Assembly (NCBI RefSeq): GCF_900110115.1
Contig: NZ_FOCM01000002.1
Location: 372,001-436,000, forward strand
Origin: Palleronia pelagia
Lineage (GTDB): Bacteria > Pseudomonadota > Alphaproteobacteria > Rhodobacterales > Rhodobacteraceae
Length of the DNA stretch: 64,000 bases
Reading direction: 5' to 3'
In this document: positions 56,231 through 64,000 of the stretch, piece after piece
How positions within the stretch are numbered: position 1 is the stretch's first letter
How the letters are laid out: every line of letters starts with the position of its first letter
Notes under the pieces: generated by a model
Seen by the model: only the letters and a program-made list of their open reading frames with translations
Told to the model about the DNA's origin: nothing
Database searches by the model: none
Made by a program: the position numbers and the translations under genes

Positions 56231-57655
56231 GTGACCGACGCACCCTTTCGCCCGCTCGGCGACCGAATCGACGAAGACGCCGCGCGCCGCCACCTGCGCA
56301 CCGCGCTGGACGGCGCCGACGACGGCGAGCTGTTCTTCGAGCGCAAGCGTTCCGAGGTTCTCAGCTTCGACGACGGGCGGGTGCGCAACGCCAGCTACGA
56401 CGCCTCGGAAGGCTTCGGATTGCGGGCCGTGCGGGGCGAGACCGCGGGCTACGCCCACTCGACCGAGTTGAGCGAACGGGCCTTGCTGCGGGCGGTGGAA
56501 ACGGCGCGCCTGGCGGTGGGCGACGGCGGCGGCGTGGCGGCCGATGCGCCCGCGCAGACGAACCGGAAGCTCTATACCGATGCCGACCCGGTCGCGGGGG
56601 CCGAGTTCTCTGTCAAGCTGGACCTATTGCGCGAGATCGACGCCTTCGCGCGGGGGCTGGACCCGCGCGTGGTGCAGGTGACAGCGACCCTCGCCGCGTC
56701 GTTGCAGGAGGTCGAGATCCTGCGCGTCGAGGGCATCCCGCTGCGCGACGTGCGCCCCATGGCCCGGCTGAACGTGTCGGTCATCGTCGAGGAAGACGGG
56801 CGTCGCGAGTCGGGCGGCATGGGCGGCGGCGGCCGCACCGGGCTCGAAGGCCTGATGGCGCCCGAGCACTGGCAGGGCCTGACGCGCGAGGCGCTGCGCA
56901 TCGCGCTGGTCAACCTGCGTGCCGAACCGGCCCCCGCCGGCGTCATGGACGTGGTCCTCGGGCCCGGCTGGCCCGGCATCCTGCTGCACGAGGCCATCGG
57001 TCACGGGCTGGAGGGCGACTTCAACCGCAAGAAATCCTCGGCCTTCGCCGGGCTAATGGGGCAGCGCATCGCGGCGCCCGGCATCACGGTGCTGGATGAC
57101 GGGACGATTCCCGACCGGCGCGGCTCGATCACCATCGACGACGAGGGCACGCCCTCGGGCAAGAACGTCCTGATCGAGGACGGCGTCCTCGTGGGCTACA
57201 TGCAGGACCGGCAGAACGCGCGCCTGATGGGCGTGGCGCCCACCGGCAACGGACGGCGCGAAAGCTATGCGCACCCGCCCATGCCCCGGATGACCAACAC
57301 CTACATGCTGGGCGGCGACGCCGATCCGGCCGCGATCCTGGCGGACCTGAAGGACGGGATCTACGCCGTCGGCTTCGGCGGGGGGCAGGTGGACATCACC
57401 AACGGCAAGTTCGTGTTTTCCTGCACCGAGGCCTACCGCGTGAAGAACGGCAAGGTCGGCGCGCCGGTGAAGGGCGCGACGCTGATCGGCGACGGGGCGA
57501 CCGCCCTGCAGAAGATCCGCGCGGTGGGCAACGACATGGCGCTGGACCCGGGGATCGGGAACTGCGGCAAGGCGGGCCAGTGGGTGCCCGTGGGCGTGGG
57601 CCAGCCAACGCTGATGATCGGCGGGCTGACGGTGGGCGGTTCCGCCGCGTCCTAG
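56231..57655 (+). CDS. tldD: Metalloprotease TldD
   Basis: 474-residue zinc-dependent peptidase, partner of TldE/PmbA. The HEAIGHGLEGD segment has the HExxxH zinc ligands, and the SCTEAYRVKNGK and RRGSITIDDEGTP segments are conserved in TldD. It matures ribosomally made peptides and degrades unfolded peptides in the cytoplasm. GTG 56231 follows AAGGAG. Divergent from ctaC. No tldE is in the window. Confidence 0.93.
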   Translation: MTDAPFRPLGDRIDEDAARRHLRTALDGADDGELFFERKRSEVLSFDDGRVRNASYDASEGFGLRAVRGETAGYAHSTELSERALLRAVETARLAVGDGGGVAADAPAQTNRKLYTDADPVAGAEFSVKLDLLREIDAFARGLDPRVVQVTATLAASLQEVEILRVEGIPLRDVRPMARLNVSVIVEEDGRRESGGMGGGGRTGLEGLMAPEHWQGLTREALRIALVNLRAEPAPAGVMDVVLGPGWPGILLHEAIGHGLEGDFNRKKSSAFAGLMGQRIAAPGITVLDDGTIPDRRGSITIDDEGTPSGKNVLIEDGVLVGYMQDRQNARLMGVAPTGNGRRESYAHPPMPRMTNTYMLGGDADPAAILADLKDGIYAVGFGGGQVDITNGKFVFSCTEAYRVKNGKVGAPVKGATLIGDGATALQKIRAVGNDMALDPGIGNCGKAGQWVPVGVGQPTLMIGGLTVGGSAAS

Positions 57656-57754
57656 GCCTGCCGCGTTCCGGCATTAGGGAAATTTGTCACCGACCGCGTC
57701 GCGGCTCGAATGCCGCTTGACGCGGGCCCGCCGCCCTGCGCAACACTGTCGCAG

Positions 57755-57965
57755 CATGGTGCCCCGTCGGGCCGCGTCAGAAGCCGCGGCAAGGGGGCTG
57801 AAATGGGAATGCGGACACGGGGGACCCATACCGGGCCCCGTCAGACCGCAGCCGCCCCCGCGACTGTACGCGGCGAGCGCGCGCCGATCACGCCACTGGG
57901 TCCGCACGGACCCGGGAAGGCCGGCGCAAGCGACGACCCGCAAGCCAGGAGACCAGCCATGCACC
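57755..57965 (+). ncRNA. Cobalamin (AdoCbl) riboswitch
   Basis: The conserved core is visible in order: GGGAATGCGG near 57805-57814, CCCGCGACTGTACGCGGCGA around 57857-57876, GCCACTGG near 57892-57899, and the classic GCCAGGAGACC near 57944-57954, close to the downstream start. This fits the B12 aptamer, with its characteristic B12 box near the end. It sits upstream of a HupE/UreJ transporter and the cobW-cobN genes, so high adenosylcobalamin should switch these off. The boundaries are estimates. Confidence 0.9.
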
Positions 57966-58096
57966 GGGCGCCTCGGCACCCGGCCTGCTGAACGGACGGG
58001 GTGTTCCGGGGATGGGGAAGGACGCGACGACACCGCCCGCGCCCCCTTGTTGCCAGACCCCCCTTTCAAAACTGGGATCCGAAAGGGGACAACGAC

Positions 58097-58738
58097 ATGA
58101 AAAAACTGATTTCGACCGGGGCCCTGGCCCTCGCCGCCACGCCCGCGCTGGCCCACCACCCGCTGGCCGGGATGGAGATGACGACCTTCGCCCACGGGCT
58201 GCTTTCGGGCGTGGGACACCCCGTGCTGGGCTTCGACCACCTGTTCTTCGTCGTGGCCGTGGGCCTCGTCGCCGCGTTCACCGGCCACCTGCGCACCGCG
58301 CCGCTGGCCTACCTGGGCGCCATGGCCGCCGGCGTGCTGTTCACCGTCGCGGGCGTCGCGCTGCCGCTGGCCGAAGCGGTCATCGCCGTGTCGCTGCTGG
58401 CGCTGGGTGCGGTGGCTCTGTCGGGCCGCAAGGTATCGCACGGGGCCGCGCTGGCGCTGTTCGCGGGCTTCGGCCTGTTTCACGGTGCTGCCTTCGGCGG
58501 CGCGATGGCCTCGGCCGAGGCGGGCGCGGCCATGGTCGTGCTGCCGGGCTACCTGCTGGGCCTGGTCGCGGTGCAGTACCTGATCGCGCTGGCCGCCGGC
58601 GCGCTCGCCCTGCGCGTGGCCGACAGCGCCGCCGCGATGCAGCCGCGCCTGGCGGGCGCCCTGGTCGCCGGCATGGGGCTGTTCCTGACGCTCGAGACGG
58701 TCGAGGGCGCGACCCTCACTGCGCTCGGCTGGGGCTGA
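58097..58738 (+). CDS. HupE/UreJ-family nickel/cobalt permease
   Basis: 213-residue membrane protein. After a signal-like start (KKLISTGALALAATPALAH) the histidine-rich HHPLAGMEMTTFAHGLLSGV and GHPVLGFDHLFFVVAVGL motifs are typical of HupE. Six hydrophobic helices follow. HupE proteins move Ni2+ or Co2+. The B12 riboswitch directly upstream and cobW/cobN downstream favour cobalt uptake for cobalamin synthesis. ATG 58097 follows GAAAGGGG. Confidence 0.9.
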   Translation: MKKLISTGALALAATPALAHHPLAGMEMTTFAHGLLSGVGHPVLGFDHLFFVVAVGLVAAFTGHLRTAPLAYLGAMAAGVLFTVAGVALPLAEAVIAVSLLALGAVALSGRKVSHGAALALFAGFGLFHGAAFGGAMASAEAGAAMVVLPGYLLGLVAVQYLIALAAGALALRVADSAAAMQPRLAGALVAGMGLFLTLETVEGATLTALGWG

Positions 58739-58757
58739 TCGCCCCTTGAAGACCACG

Positions 58758-58787
58758 CGCGCGTCCCGTAGCGGGACGCGCGATTTT
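58758..58787 (+). terminator. Intrinsic terminator after hupE
   Basis: CGCGCGTCCCG pairs perfectly (11 bp) with CGGGACGCGCG around a 3-base loop, followed by ATTTT. It should uncouple hupE from cobW to some extent. Confidence 0.8.
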
Positions 58788-58809
58788 CCCGTTCAGCAAG
58801 GCCGTTCAA

Positions 58810-59877
58810 ATGCCCGCAAAGATTCCCGCCACCATCGTCACCGGCTTTCTCGGCGCGGGTAAGACCACGCTGATCCGCCACCTGATGCAGAACGCCGAAG
58901 GCCGCCGAATCGCGCTCATCATCAACGAGTTCGGCGATCTCGGCGTGGATGGCGGCATCCTCAAGGGGTGCGGGATCGAGAATTGCAGCGACGACGACGT
59001 GATGGAGCTGTCAAACGGCTGCATCTGCTGCACCGTCGCCGAGGATTTCGTACCGACGCTGGAAAAGCTGCTGGCCCGCGACCTGCCGCCCGATCACATC
59101 GTGATCGAGACCAGCGGCCTCGCCCTGCCCCAACCGCTGGTGCAGGCGTTCAACTGGCCCGAGATCTCGACCCGCGTCACCGTCGACGGGGTCGTGACGC
59201 TGGTCGACGGCAAGGCCGTGGCCGAGGGGCGTTTCGCCCATGACGTGTCGGCCGTGGACGCCCAGCGCGCCGCCGATGACAACCTCGACCACGAAACGCC
59301 GCTGTCCGAGCTGTTCGAGGACCAGATCGCCTGCGCCGACATGATCGTGGTCAACAAGACCGACCTGCTTGAGCCGATCGAGGCCAAGGGCCTGGCCGAT
59401 CGCCTGCGGGCCGAGGCACGGGCCGGCGTGCAGGTCGTCACCACGTCGATGGGCGTGCTGCCCTCGGCCGTGCTGCTGGGCCAGAACGCCGCCGCCGAAG
59501 CCAGCGTCGACGCCCGCGCCGCGCATCACCACCATCATCATCACGATGACGACGACCACGACGATCACGATCACCACTACCATCACGACCATGACCACGA
59601 CGAGTTCGAGTCGTTCACGGTCGAGCTGGGCGAGATCTCGGACCCGGCGGCGTTCTCGGAAAAGGTCGCCGACACGATCCGCGCCCACGACATCCTGCGG
59701 CTGAAGGGCTTCGCCACCGTCACCGGCAAACCCATGCGTCTGACGATCCAGGCCGTTGGCCCGCGCGTCGACAGCTATTACGACCAGCGCGCCACCACCC
59801 GCGAAACGCGGCTGGTGGTCATCGGCCAGGCCGGGCTTGACCGCGCCGCCATCACGGCGGCGCTGCAGGCGGCGTGA
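58810..59877 (+). CDS. cobW: Cobalamin biosynthesis GTPase CobW
   Basis: 355-residue COG0523 metallochaperone. P-loop TGFLGAGKTT at 11-20, the metal-binding CxCC (C71, C73, C74, NGCICC), and switch/base-recognition NKTD at 182-185. Residues 239-263 are a metal-sponge loop of about 15 His and 10 Asp. CobW supplies Co2+ or aids cobaltochelatase CobNST in the aerobic B12 pathway. It is upstream of cobN with a GNAT gene and a reversed small ORF between. ATG 58810. Confidence 0.95.
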   Translation: MPAKIPATIVTGFLGAGKTTLIRHLMQNAEGRRIALIINEFGDLGVDGGILKGCGIENCSDDDVMELSNGCICCTVAEDFVPTLEKLLARDLPPDHIVIETSGLALPQPLVQAFNWPEISTRVTVDGVVTLVDGKAVAEGRFAHDVSAVDAQRAADDNLDHETPLSELFEDQIACADMIVVNKTDLLEPIEAKGLADRLRAEARAGVQVVTTSMGVLPSAVLLGQNAAAEASVDARAAHHHHHHHDDDDHDDHDHHYHHDHDHDEFESFTVELGEISDPAAFSEKVADTIRAHDILRLKGFATVTGKPMRLTIQAVGPRVDSYYDQRATTRETRLVVIGQAGLDRAAITAALQAA

Positions 59878-59879
59878 CC

Positions 59880-60050
59880 CTAGTCGTCGGACTTCTTCGC
59901 GTGGCCCTCGGGCCCGCGGACGTTCTTCGGCCATTCCTCGTCGATGGCGATGGCCTCGTCCCCCGTGGGCGGCTTGTCGAACTTGGTCTTGCCTTTCGCC
60001 TTGTCCTCGTGGGCGGGGCGGTCGGTGCGTTTTCCGTTCTCGTCGGTCAT
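59880..60050 (-). CDS. Small hydrophilic protein, 56 residues
   Basis: A minus-strand frame of 57 codons from ATG 60050 to TAG. The ribosome-binding site is excellent (AAGGAG, 8 bases before the ATG). The product is very polar (KRTDRPAHEDKAKGKTKFDK, then EEWPKNVRGPEGHAKKSDD) and has no hydrophobic core, as in small basic conserved proteins of this group. It overlaps neither neighbour; it converges on cobW within 2 bp. No function can be assigned. Confidence 0.7.
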   Translation of the reverse strand: MTDENGKRTDRPAHEDKAKGKTKFDKPPTGDEAIAIDEEWPKNVRGPEGHAKKSDD

Positions 60051-60090
60051 GATCGTGTCTCCTTTGCCCTAGGAACTGGAGCGCGGATCC

Positions 60091-60558
60091 ATGTTGACGA
60101 TTGAAAAATCGCATCCGCGTCAGCCCGACGCGGCGGCCCTGCTCGATGCGAGCCAGGCGATGATGCGAAAGCTCTTCTCGCCCGAACAGAACCACTTCCT
60201 ATCCCACGACGCGCTTGCCGCGCCCCACGTCACGCTGTGGCGGGCCCGCGACGGCGACGCGGCCCTGGGCGTGGTGGCGCTGGCCGACATGGGCGACTAT
60301 GGCGAGGTGAAATCGCTGTTCGTGACCGACGCGGGCCGTCGCCGGGGCGTGGCCCGCGCCCTGATGCGCGCCGCCGAGGACCTGTCGCGCGACCGCGCGC
60401 ACACGCATCTGCGGCTGGAAACAGGGACCGGGCTGGACGCCGCCGTGGCACTTTACCGTTCGCTCGGCTTCACGATGTGCGGCCCGTTCGGCGCCTACGG
60501 GCAGGACGGGTCCGACATTTCGGCCAGCATCTTCATGGAAAAACCGCTGGAGCCCTGA
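60091..60558 (+). CDS. GNAT-family N-acetyltransferase
   Basis: 155 residues. The acetyl-CoA-binding signature is VKSLFVTDAGRRRGVARALM (residues about 73-92, Q/R-x-x-G-x-G/A type) and the C-terminal VALYRSLGFTMCGPFG strand-helix. ATG 60091 has a moderate GGA-rich upstream sequence. Divergent from the small minus-strand ORF and 6 bp from cobN, so it may be co-transcribed with it. The substrate is unknown. Confidence 0.9.
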   Translation: MLTIEKSHPRQPDAAALLDASQAMMRKLFSPEQNHFLSHDALAAPHVTLWRARDGDAALGVVALADMGDYGEVKSLFVTDAGRRRGVARALMRAAEDLSRDRAHTHLRLETGTGLDAAVALYRSLGFTMCGPFGAYGQDGSDISASIFMEKPLEP

Positions 60559-60564
60559 CGCGCC

Positions 60565-63500
60565 ATGCACCTTCTCGCCGCCACCCCGGGCACCATCGAC
60601 GATGGGACCGAGCCCGTAGATCCCGGTCAGACGCCCGCCGACCTGCTGATCCTGTCGGCCGCCGATACCGACCTTGCCGCCCTGTCGATGGCACGCGCCG
60701 AGATGGACGATGCGCCCGGCCTGCGCCTGACCAACCTGACCTACCTGCGCCACCCCATGTCGGTGGACCTGCACCTGGAAAACTGCGCCCGCCAATGCCG
60801 CATGGTGATCGTGCGGCTGCTGGGCGGGGTGGGACACTGGAAATACGGTGTCGCGCAGTTCTCGGATCGTCTGTCACGGGCGGGTGTGCCCCTGGTGCTG
60901 CTGCCCGGCGACGACAAGCCCGATGCCGAGTTGCGGGCGCTCTCGACCGTGTCGGGGGCCGATTACGACGCGCTCTGGTCGTGCTTCGTCGAGGGCGGGG
61001 TCGAGAACGCAAAGACGCTGCTGACCCACGCCGCCGCCATGCTCGACGGGGCCGAGCGTCCGCCTTCCGCGCGCCCCCTGCTGCGGGCCGGGCTTTATTG
61101 GCCCGGGACGCCTGCGCCGACGCTCGACGACCTGCGCGCCGCGTGGACACCGGACGCGCCGGTGGTCCCGGTGATCTTCTACCGCGCGCTGGTGCAAGGT
61201 GCGGGGCTGCAACCGATCAACCGCATGGTCAAGGCGCTGCTGCGCGCCGGGCTGAACCCCATGCCGGTCTTCGTCGCGTCCCTGAAGGACCCCGTTTCGA
61301 CTGCAACGCTCGAGCACCTGTTCCGCGCCGCGCCACCGTCGGTGATTCTCAACACCACCAGCTTCGCCGTGGGCAGCCCCCACGCCGGAGAAGGGGCCGA
61401 CAATCCGCTGGCTGCCCCTTGGGCGAACGAAGCGCCCGTGTTCCAATGCGTTCTCGCCTCCTCGACCGAGGATCAATGGTCCGAGGGGCTGAGCGGCCTG
61501 TCGGCCCGCGATATCGCCATGAACGTGGCCCTGCCCGAGGTCGACGGGCGCATCCTGTCGCGCGCGATCAGCTTCAAGGACACCGCCTTCTTCGACGAGG
61601 CGACCCAGTGCAACATCACCACCTACCGCCCGCACGGGGACCGGATCGGCTTCGTCGCCGAACTGGCCGCGAACTGGGCACGGCTGCGCACGACCCCGGC
61701 GGCCGGGCGCAAGGTGGCGATGGTGCTGGCCAATTACCCCAACAAGGACGGGCGGCTGGCCAACGGCGTGGGGCTCGACACGCCCGCCGCCACGGTGGGC
61801 GCGCTGCGGGCGCTGGCGGCGGCGGGCTATGGCGTGGGCGATATCCCCGCCGACAGCGACGCGCTGATGGCACGGGTGATGGCGGGGCCGACCAACTGGC
61901 TGACCGACCGTGCGGACCGGCGCGGGGGCGAGGTCCTGCCCCTCGACACCTACCGCCGGCATTACGATGCGCTGCCCCTGTCGGTGCGCCAGGCCATCGA
62001 GGACCGCTGGGGCACGCCCGAGGACGACCCGTTCGCGGGCGCGGGCGGCATCCGCCTGTCGATCCTCAGGTTCGGCAACGCGGTCGTGGGCATCCAGCCC
62101 GCCCGCGGCTACAACATCGACCCGACCGACACCTATCATTCGCCGGACCTTGTCCCGCCGCACAACTACCTGGCCTTCTACATCTGGCTGCGACACGTCC
62201 ACGGCGCGCAGGCCATCGTTCACATGGGCAAGCACGGCAACCTGGAATGGCTACCCGGCAAGGCGCTGGCCCTGTCGGCCGAGTGCCTGCCCGAGGCGGT
62301 TCTCGGCCCCCTGCCCCATCTCTACCCGTTCATCGTCAACGACCCGGGCGAAGGCACCCAGGCCAAGCGGCGCGCGCAGGCCGTCATTGTCGATCACCTC
62401 ACACCGCCGCTGACCCGCGCCGAAAGCTACGGGCCGCTGCGCGATCTCGAGGCGCTGGTGGACGAGTACTACGAGGCGGCCGGGGTCGACCCGCGACGGA
62501 TCACCCACCTGCGGGGCGAGATCCTGTCGCTGGCCCAAAGCACCGGCTTGGACCGCGACGTGGGCTTCGCAGGCGAGGCCGAGGGCGACCTGGCCAAGCT
62601 CGACGCCTACCTGTGCGAATTGAAAGAGGCGCAGATCCGCGACGGGCTGCACGTTTTCGGCACCGCGCCCGGGGGGCGTCTGGAGCGGGACCTGGCCATC
62701 GCGCTGGTGCGGGTGCCGCGCGGCGACGGGACGGGGGCCGACGCCTCGCTGATCCGGGCGCTGGCCGGGGATCTCGGGCTGGCCTTCGACCCGCTGGATT
62801 GCGACATGGCCGCGCCATGGGCGGGGGCGCGGCCCGACACGCTGTTGGGCGACGGGACATGGCGCAGCACCGGCGACACGGTCGAGCGGCTCGAGGCGCT
62901 GGCCGCGCGGCTGGTCGAGGGGCGGGCGCAGCCCCCCGGTCCCGCCAGCGCCGCGGTCATGGATCACCTGCACGCCACGGTTCTTCCCGCGATCCGCGGG
63001 TGCGGCCCGTCCGAGATGGGGGCGCTTCTGCGCGGGCTTGACGGTCGCGCCATCGCGCCCGGGCCATCGGGCGCGCCCACGCGCGGACGGCTGGACACGC
63101 TGCCGACCGGGCGCAACTTCTTCTCGGTCGACAGCCGCGCGGTGCCAACGCCCACGGCCTGGGCGCTGGGGTGGAAGTCGGCCAACCTGCTGATCGACAA
63201 GCACCTGCAGGATCACGGCGACTGGCCGCGCGCGATGCTGATCACCGCCTGGGGCACCGCCAACATGCGCACGGGCGGCGACGACATCGCCCAAGCCATG
63301 GCGCTGATGGGGGTGAAGCCGAAATGGGACAGCGCCAATCGCCGCGTCACCGGCTTCGAGATCCTGCCATCCGGCACGCTCGACCGGCCCCGTGTGGACG
63401 TGACGCTGCGCATCTCGGGCTTCTTCCGCGATGCCTTCCCGCAGCTGATCGCGCTGTTCGACAGCGCCGCGCGCGCGGTGCAGGCGCTGGATGAACCCGA

Positions 63501-64000
63501 CGACATGAACCCCGCCGCGGCGCGGGCCCGCACGGGCGAGGACGGCGCACGCGTCTTCGGGGCGAAGCCCGGGGCCTACGGCGCCGGGCTGCAGGCCATG
63601 ATCGACGAGCGGCTTTGGAACGATACCGCCGACCTCGCGGAAGCCTACCTGACATGGGGCAGCTATGCCTACGGCGCGGGGACCGAAGGGCAGCCCGCCC
63701 GCCAGGCCTTCGAGACGCGGCTGGGCCAGACGGACGCCATCGTCCAGAACCAGGACAACCGCGAGCACGACCTGCTGGACAGCGACGACTACTACCAGTT
63801 CGAAGGCGGCGCGGCGGCGGCGGTCGAAACGCTGCAGGGCACCAGGCGGCCGATCTATCACAACGACCATTCGCGCCCCGAACGCCCGGTGATCCGCACG
63901 CTCGAGGACGAGATCGGGCGCGTTGTCCGCGCGCGCGTAGTGAACCCCAAGTGGATCGACGGGGTGAAGCGCCATGGCTACAAGGGCGCGTTCGAGATCG
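60565..64000 (+). CDS. cobN: Aerobic cobaltochelatase subunit CobN (3' end outside the window)
   Basis: Open from ATG 60565 to the window end, giving the first 1145 residues. CobN is the large subunit (about 1,250-1,300 residues in total) of the ATP-dependent CobNST complex that inserts Co2+ into hydrogenobyrinic acid a,c-diamide. Family signatures include VHMGKHGNLEWLPGK, GYNIDPTDTYHS, VPRGDGT-like loops and AWGTANMRTGGDDIAQAM. The last visible residues (VVNPKWIDGVKRHGYKGAF) are in the C-terminal third. The 6-bp spacing from the GNAT gene implies one transcript. Confidence 0.95.
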   Translation, partial: MHLLAATPGTIDDGTEPVDPGQTPADLLILSAADTDLAALSMARAEMDDAPGLRLTNLTYLRHPMSVDLHLENCARQCRMVIVRLLGGVGHWKYGVAQFSDRLSRAGVPLVLLPGDDKPDAELRALSTVSGADYDALWSCFVEGGVENAKTLLTHAAAMLDGAERPPSARPLLRAGLYWPGTPAPTLDDLRAAWTPDAPVVPVIFYRALVQGAGLQPINRMVKALLRAGLNPMPVFVASLKDPVSTATLEHLFRAAPPSVILNTTSFAVGSPHAGEGADNPLAAPWANEAPVFQCVLASSTEDQWSEGLSGLSARDIAMNVALPEVDGRILSRAISFKDTAFFDEATQCNITTYRPHGDRIGFVAELAANWARLRTTPAAGRKVAMVLANYPNKDGRLANGVGLDTPAATVGALRALAAAGYGVGDIPADSDALMARVMAGPTNWLTDRADRRGGEVLPLDTYRRHYDALPLSVRQAIEDRWGTPEDDPFAGAGGIRLSILRFGNAVVGIQPARGYNIDPTDTYHSPDLVPPHNYLAFYIWLRHVHGAQAIVHMGKHGNLEWLPGKALALSAECLPEAVLGPLPHLYPFIVNDPGEGTQAKRRAQAVIVDHLTPPLTRAESYGPLRDLEALVDEYYEAAGVDPRRITHLRGEILSLAQSTGLDRDVGFAGEAEGDLAKLDAYLCELKEAQIRDGLHVFGTAPGGRLERDLAIALVRVPRGDGTGADASLIRALAGDLGLAFDPLDCDMAAPWAGARPDTLLGDGTWRSTGDTVERLEALAARLVEGRAQPPGPASAAVMDHLHATVLPAIRGCGPSEMGALLRGLDGRAIAPGPSGAPTRGRLDTLPTGRNFFSVDSRAVPTPTAWALGWKSANLLIDKHLQDHGDWPRAMLITAWGTANMRTGGDDIAQAMALMGVKPKWDSANRRVTGFEILPSGTLDRPRVDVTLRISGFFRDAFPQLIALFDSAARAVQALDEPDDMNPAAARARTGEDGARVFGAKPGAYGAGLQAMIDERLWNDTADLAEAYLTWGSYAYGAGTEGQPARQAFETRLGQTDAIVQNQDNREHDLLDSDDYYQFEGGAAAAVETLQGTRRPIYHNDHSRPERPVIRTLEDEIGRVVRARVVNPKWIDGVKRHGYKGAFEI

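Noticed and set aside
60237-63041. A 934-codon frame overlapping the GNAT gene and cobN
   Set aside because: It is out of frame with both genes, which are certain from their motifs. The translation is an Arg/Gly/Ala-rich shadow.

Overview
The window looks like chromosomal DNA of a high-GC alphaproteobacterium of the Rhodobacterales (Roseobacter/Paracoccus-like). The signs are the Paracoccus-type cytochrome oxidase assembly cluster (ctaC-ctaB-small ORF-ctaG-ctaE, with SURF1 and thrC beyond), hflK-hflC-DUF2065-degP, DUF2842 beside purA, an aerobic cobaltochelatase cobN with a B12 riboswitch, and many TRAP/ABC uptake genes. I see no tRNA, rRNA, insertion sequence, phage or CRISPR array. The species cannot be named from the sequence alone. 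Both edges cut genes: a minus-strand membrane protein at the left and cobN at the right.

Layout. 1-3.5 kb: a LuxR-type response regulator divergent from a truncated membrane/sensor-like gene, then an RTX protein. 3.7-9.1 kb: a betaine-type N-demethylation locus (LysR regulator, Rieske oxygenase, ferredoxin reductase, flavin-dependent demethylase). 9.1-19.1 kb: an MFS carrier, then a probable C4 sugar-acid or related hydroxy-acid catabolic region: PdxA-like dehydrogenase, DUF1537 kinase, BKACE enzyme, SDR, TRAP transporter, and a GntR regulator fused to an Ldh-family dehydrogenase. 19.2-23.5 kb: an unusual three-gene unit made of a SARP/BTAD-TPR regulator, a PAP2-like protein with an (Asn-Arg)12 tract and a cytoplasmic-looking subtilase, preceded by four GYTAACG heptamers spaced 11, 22 and 11 bp. 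23.6-40.6 kb: mostly housekeeping (degP, hflCK, glutathione reductase, rpiA, sdaA, thiamine pyrophosphokinase, a long acidic repeat protein, purA, secG, pyrG, CsbD, OmpV-like porin). 40.7-45.3 kb: a TerB protein and a polar amino-acid ABC transporter. 45.4-52.3 kb: FAD-linked oxidase/MBL pair, histidine phosphatase, GNAT, M16 peptidase, thrC, surf1. 52.4-56 kb: cytochrome oxidase genes. 56.2-64 kb: tldD, then a cobalamin riboswitch with hupE, cobW, a 56-codon ORF, GNAT and cobN.

The two places most worth following up are neighbours. One is the GntR-Ldh fusion, which sits at the head of its own TRAP operon behind a perfect 15-bp palindrome, so an enzyme domain may sense or consume the inducer. 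The other is the divergent SARP/PAP2/subtilase unit, whose 11-bp-phased repeats are what SARP-type winged-helix activators are known to bind. I do not know the function of that unit. It could be a regulated proteolysis, signalling or defence-like system.

Stretches over 300 bp without a gene are 19137-19529 (two operator candidates, the promoter region and an untranslated or unsure 5' end) and 57656-58096 (the cobalamin riboswitch). All start sites are my reading of ribosome-binding sites and domain boundaries. Family assignments are by recognition of motifs, not by database search.
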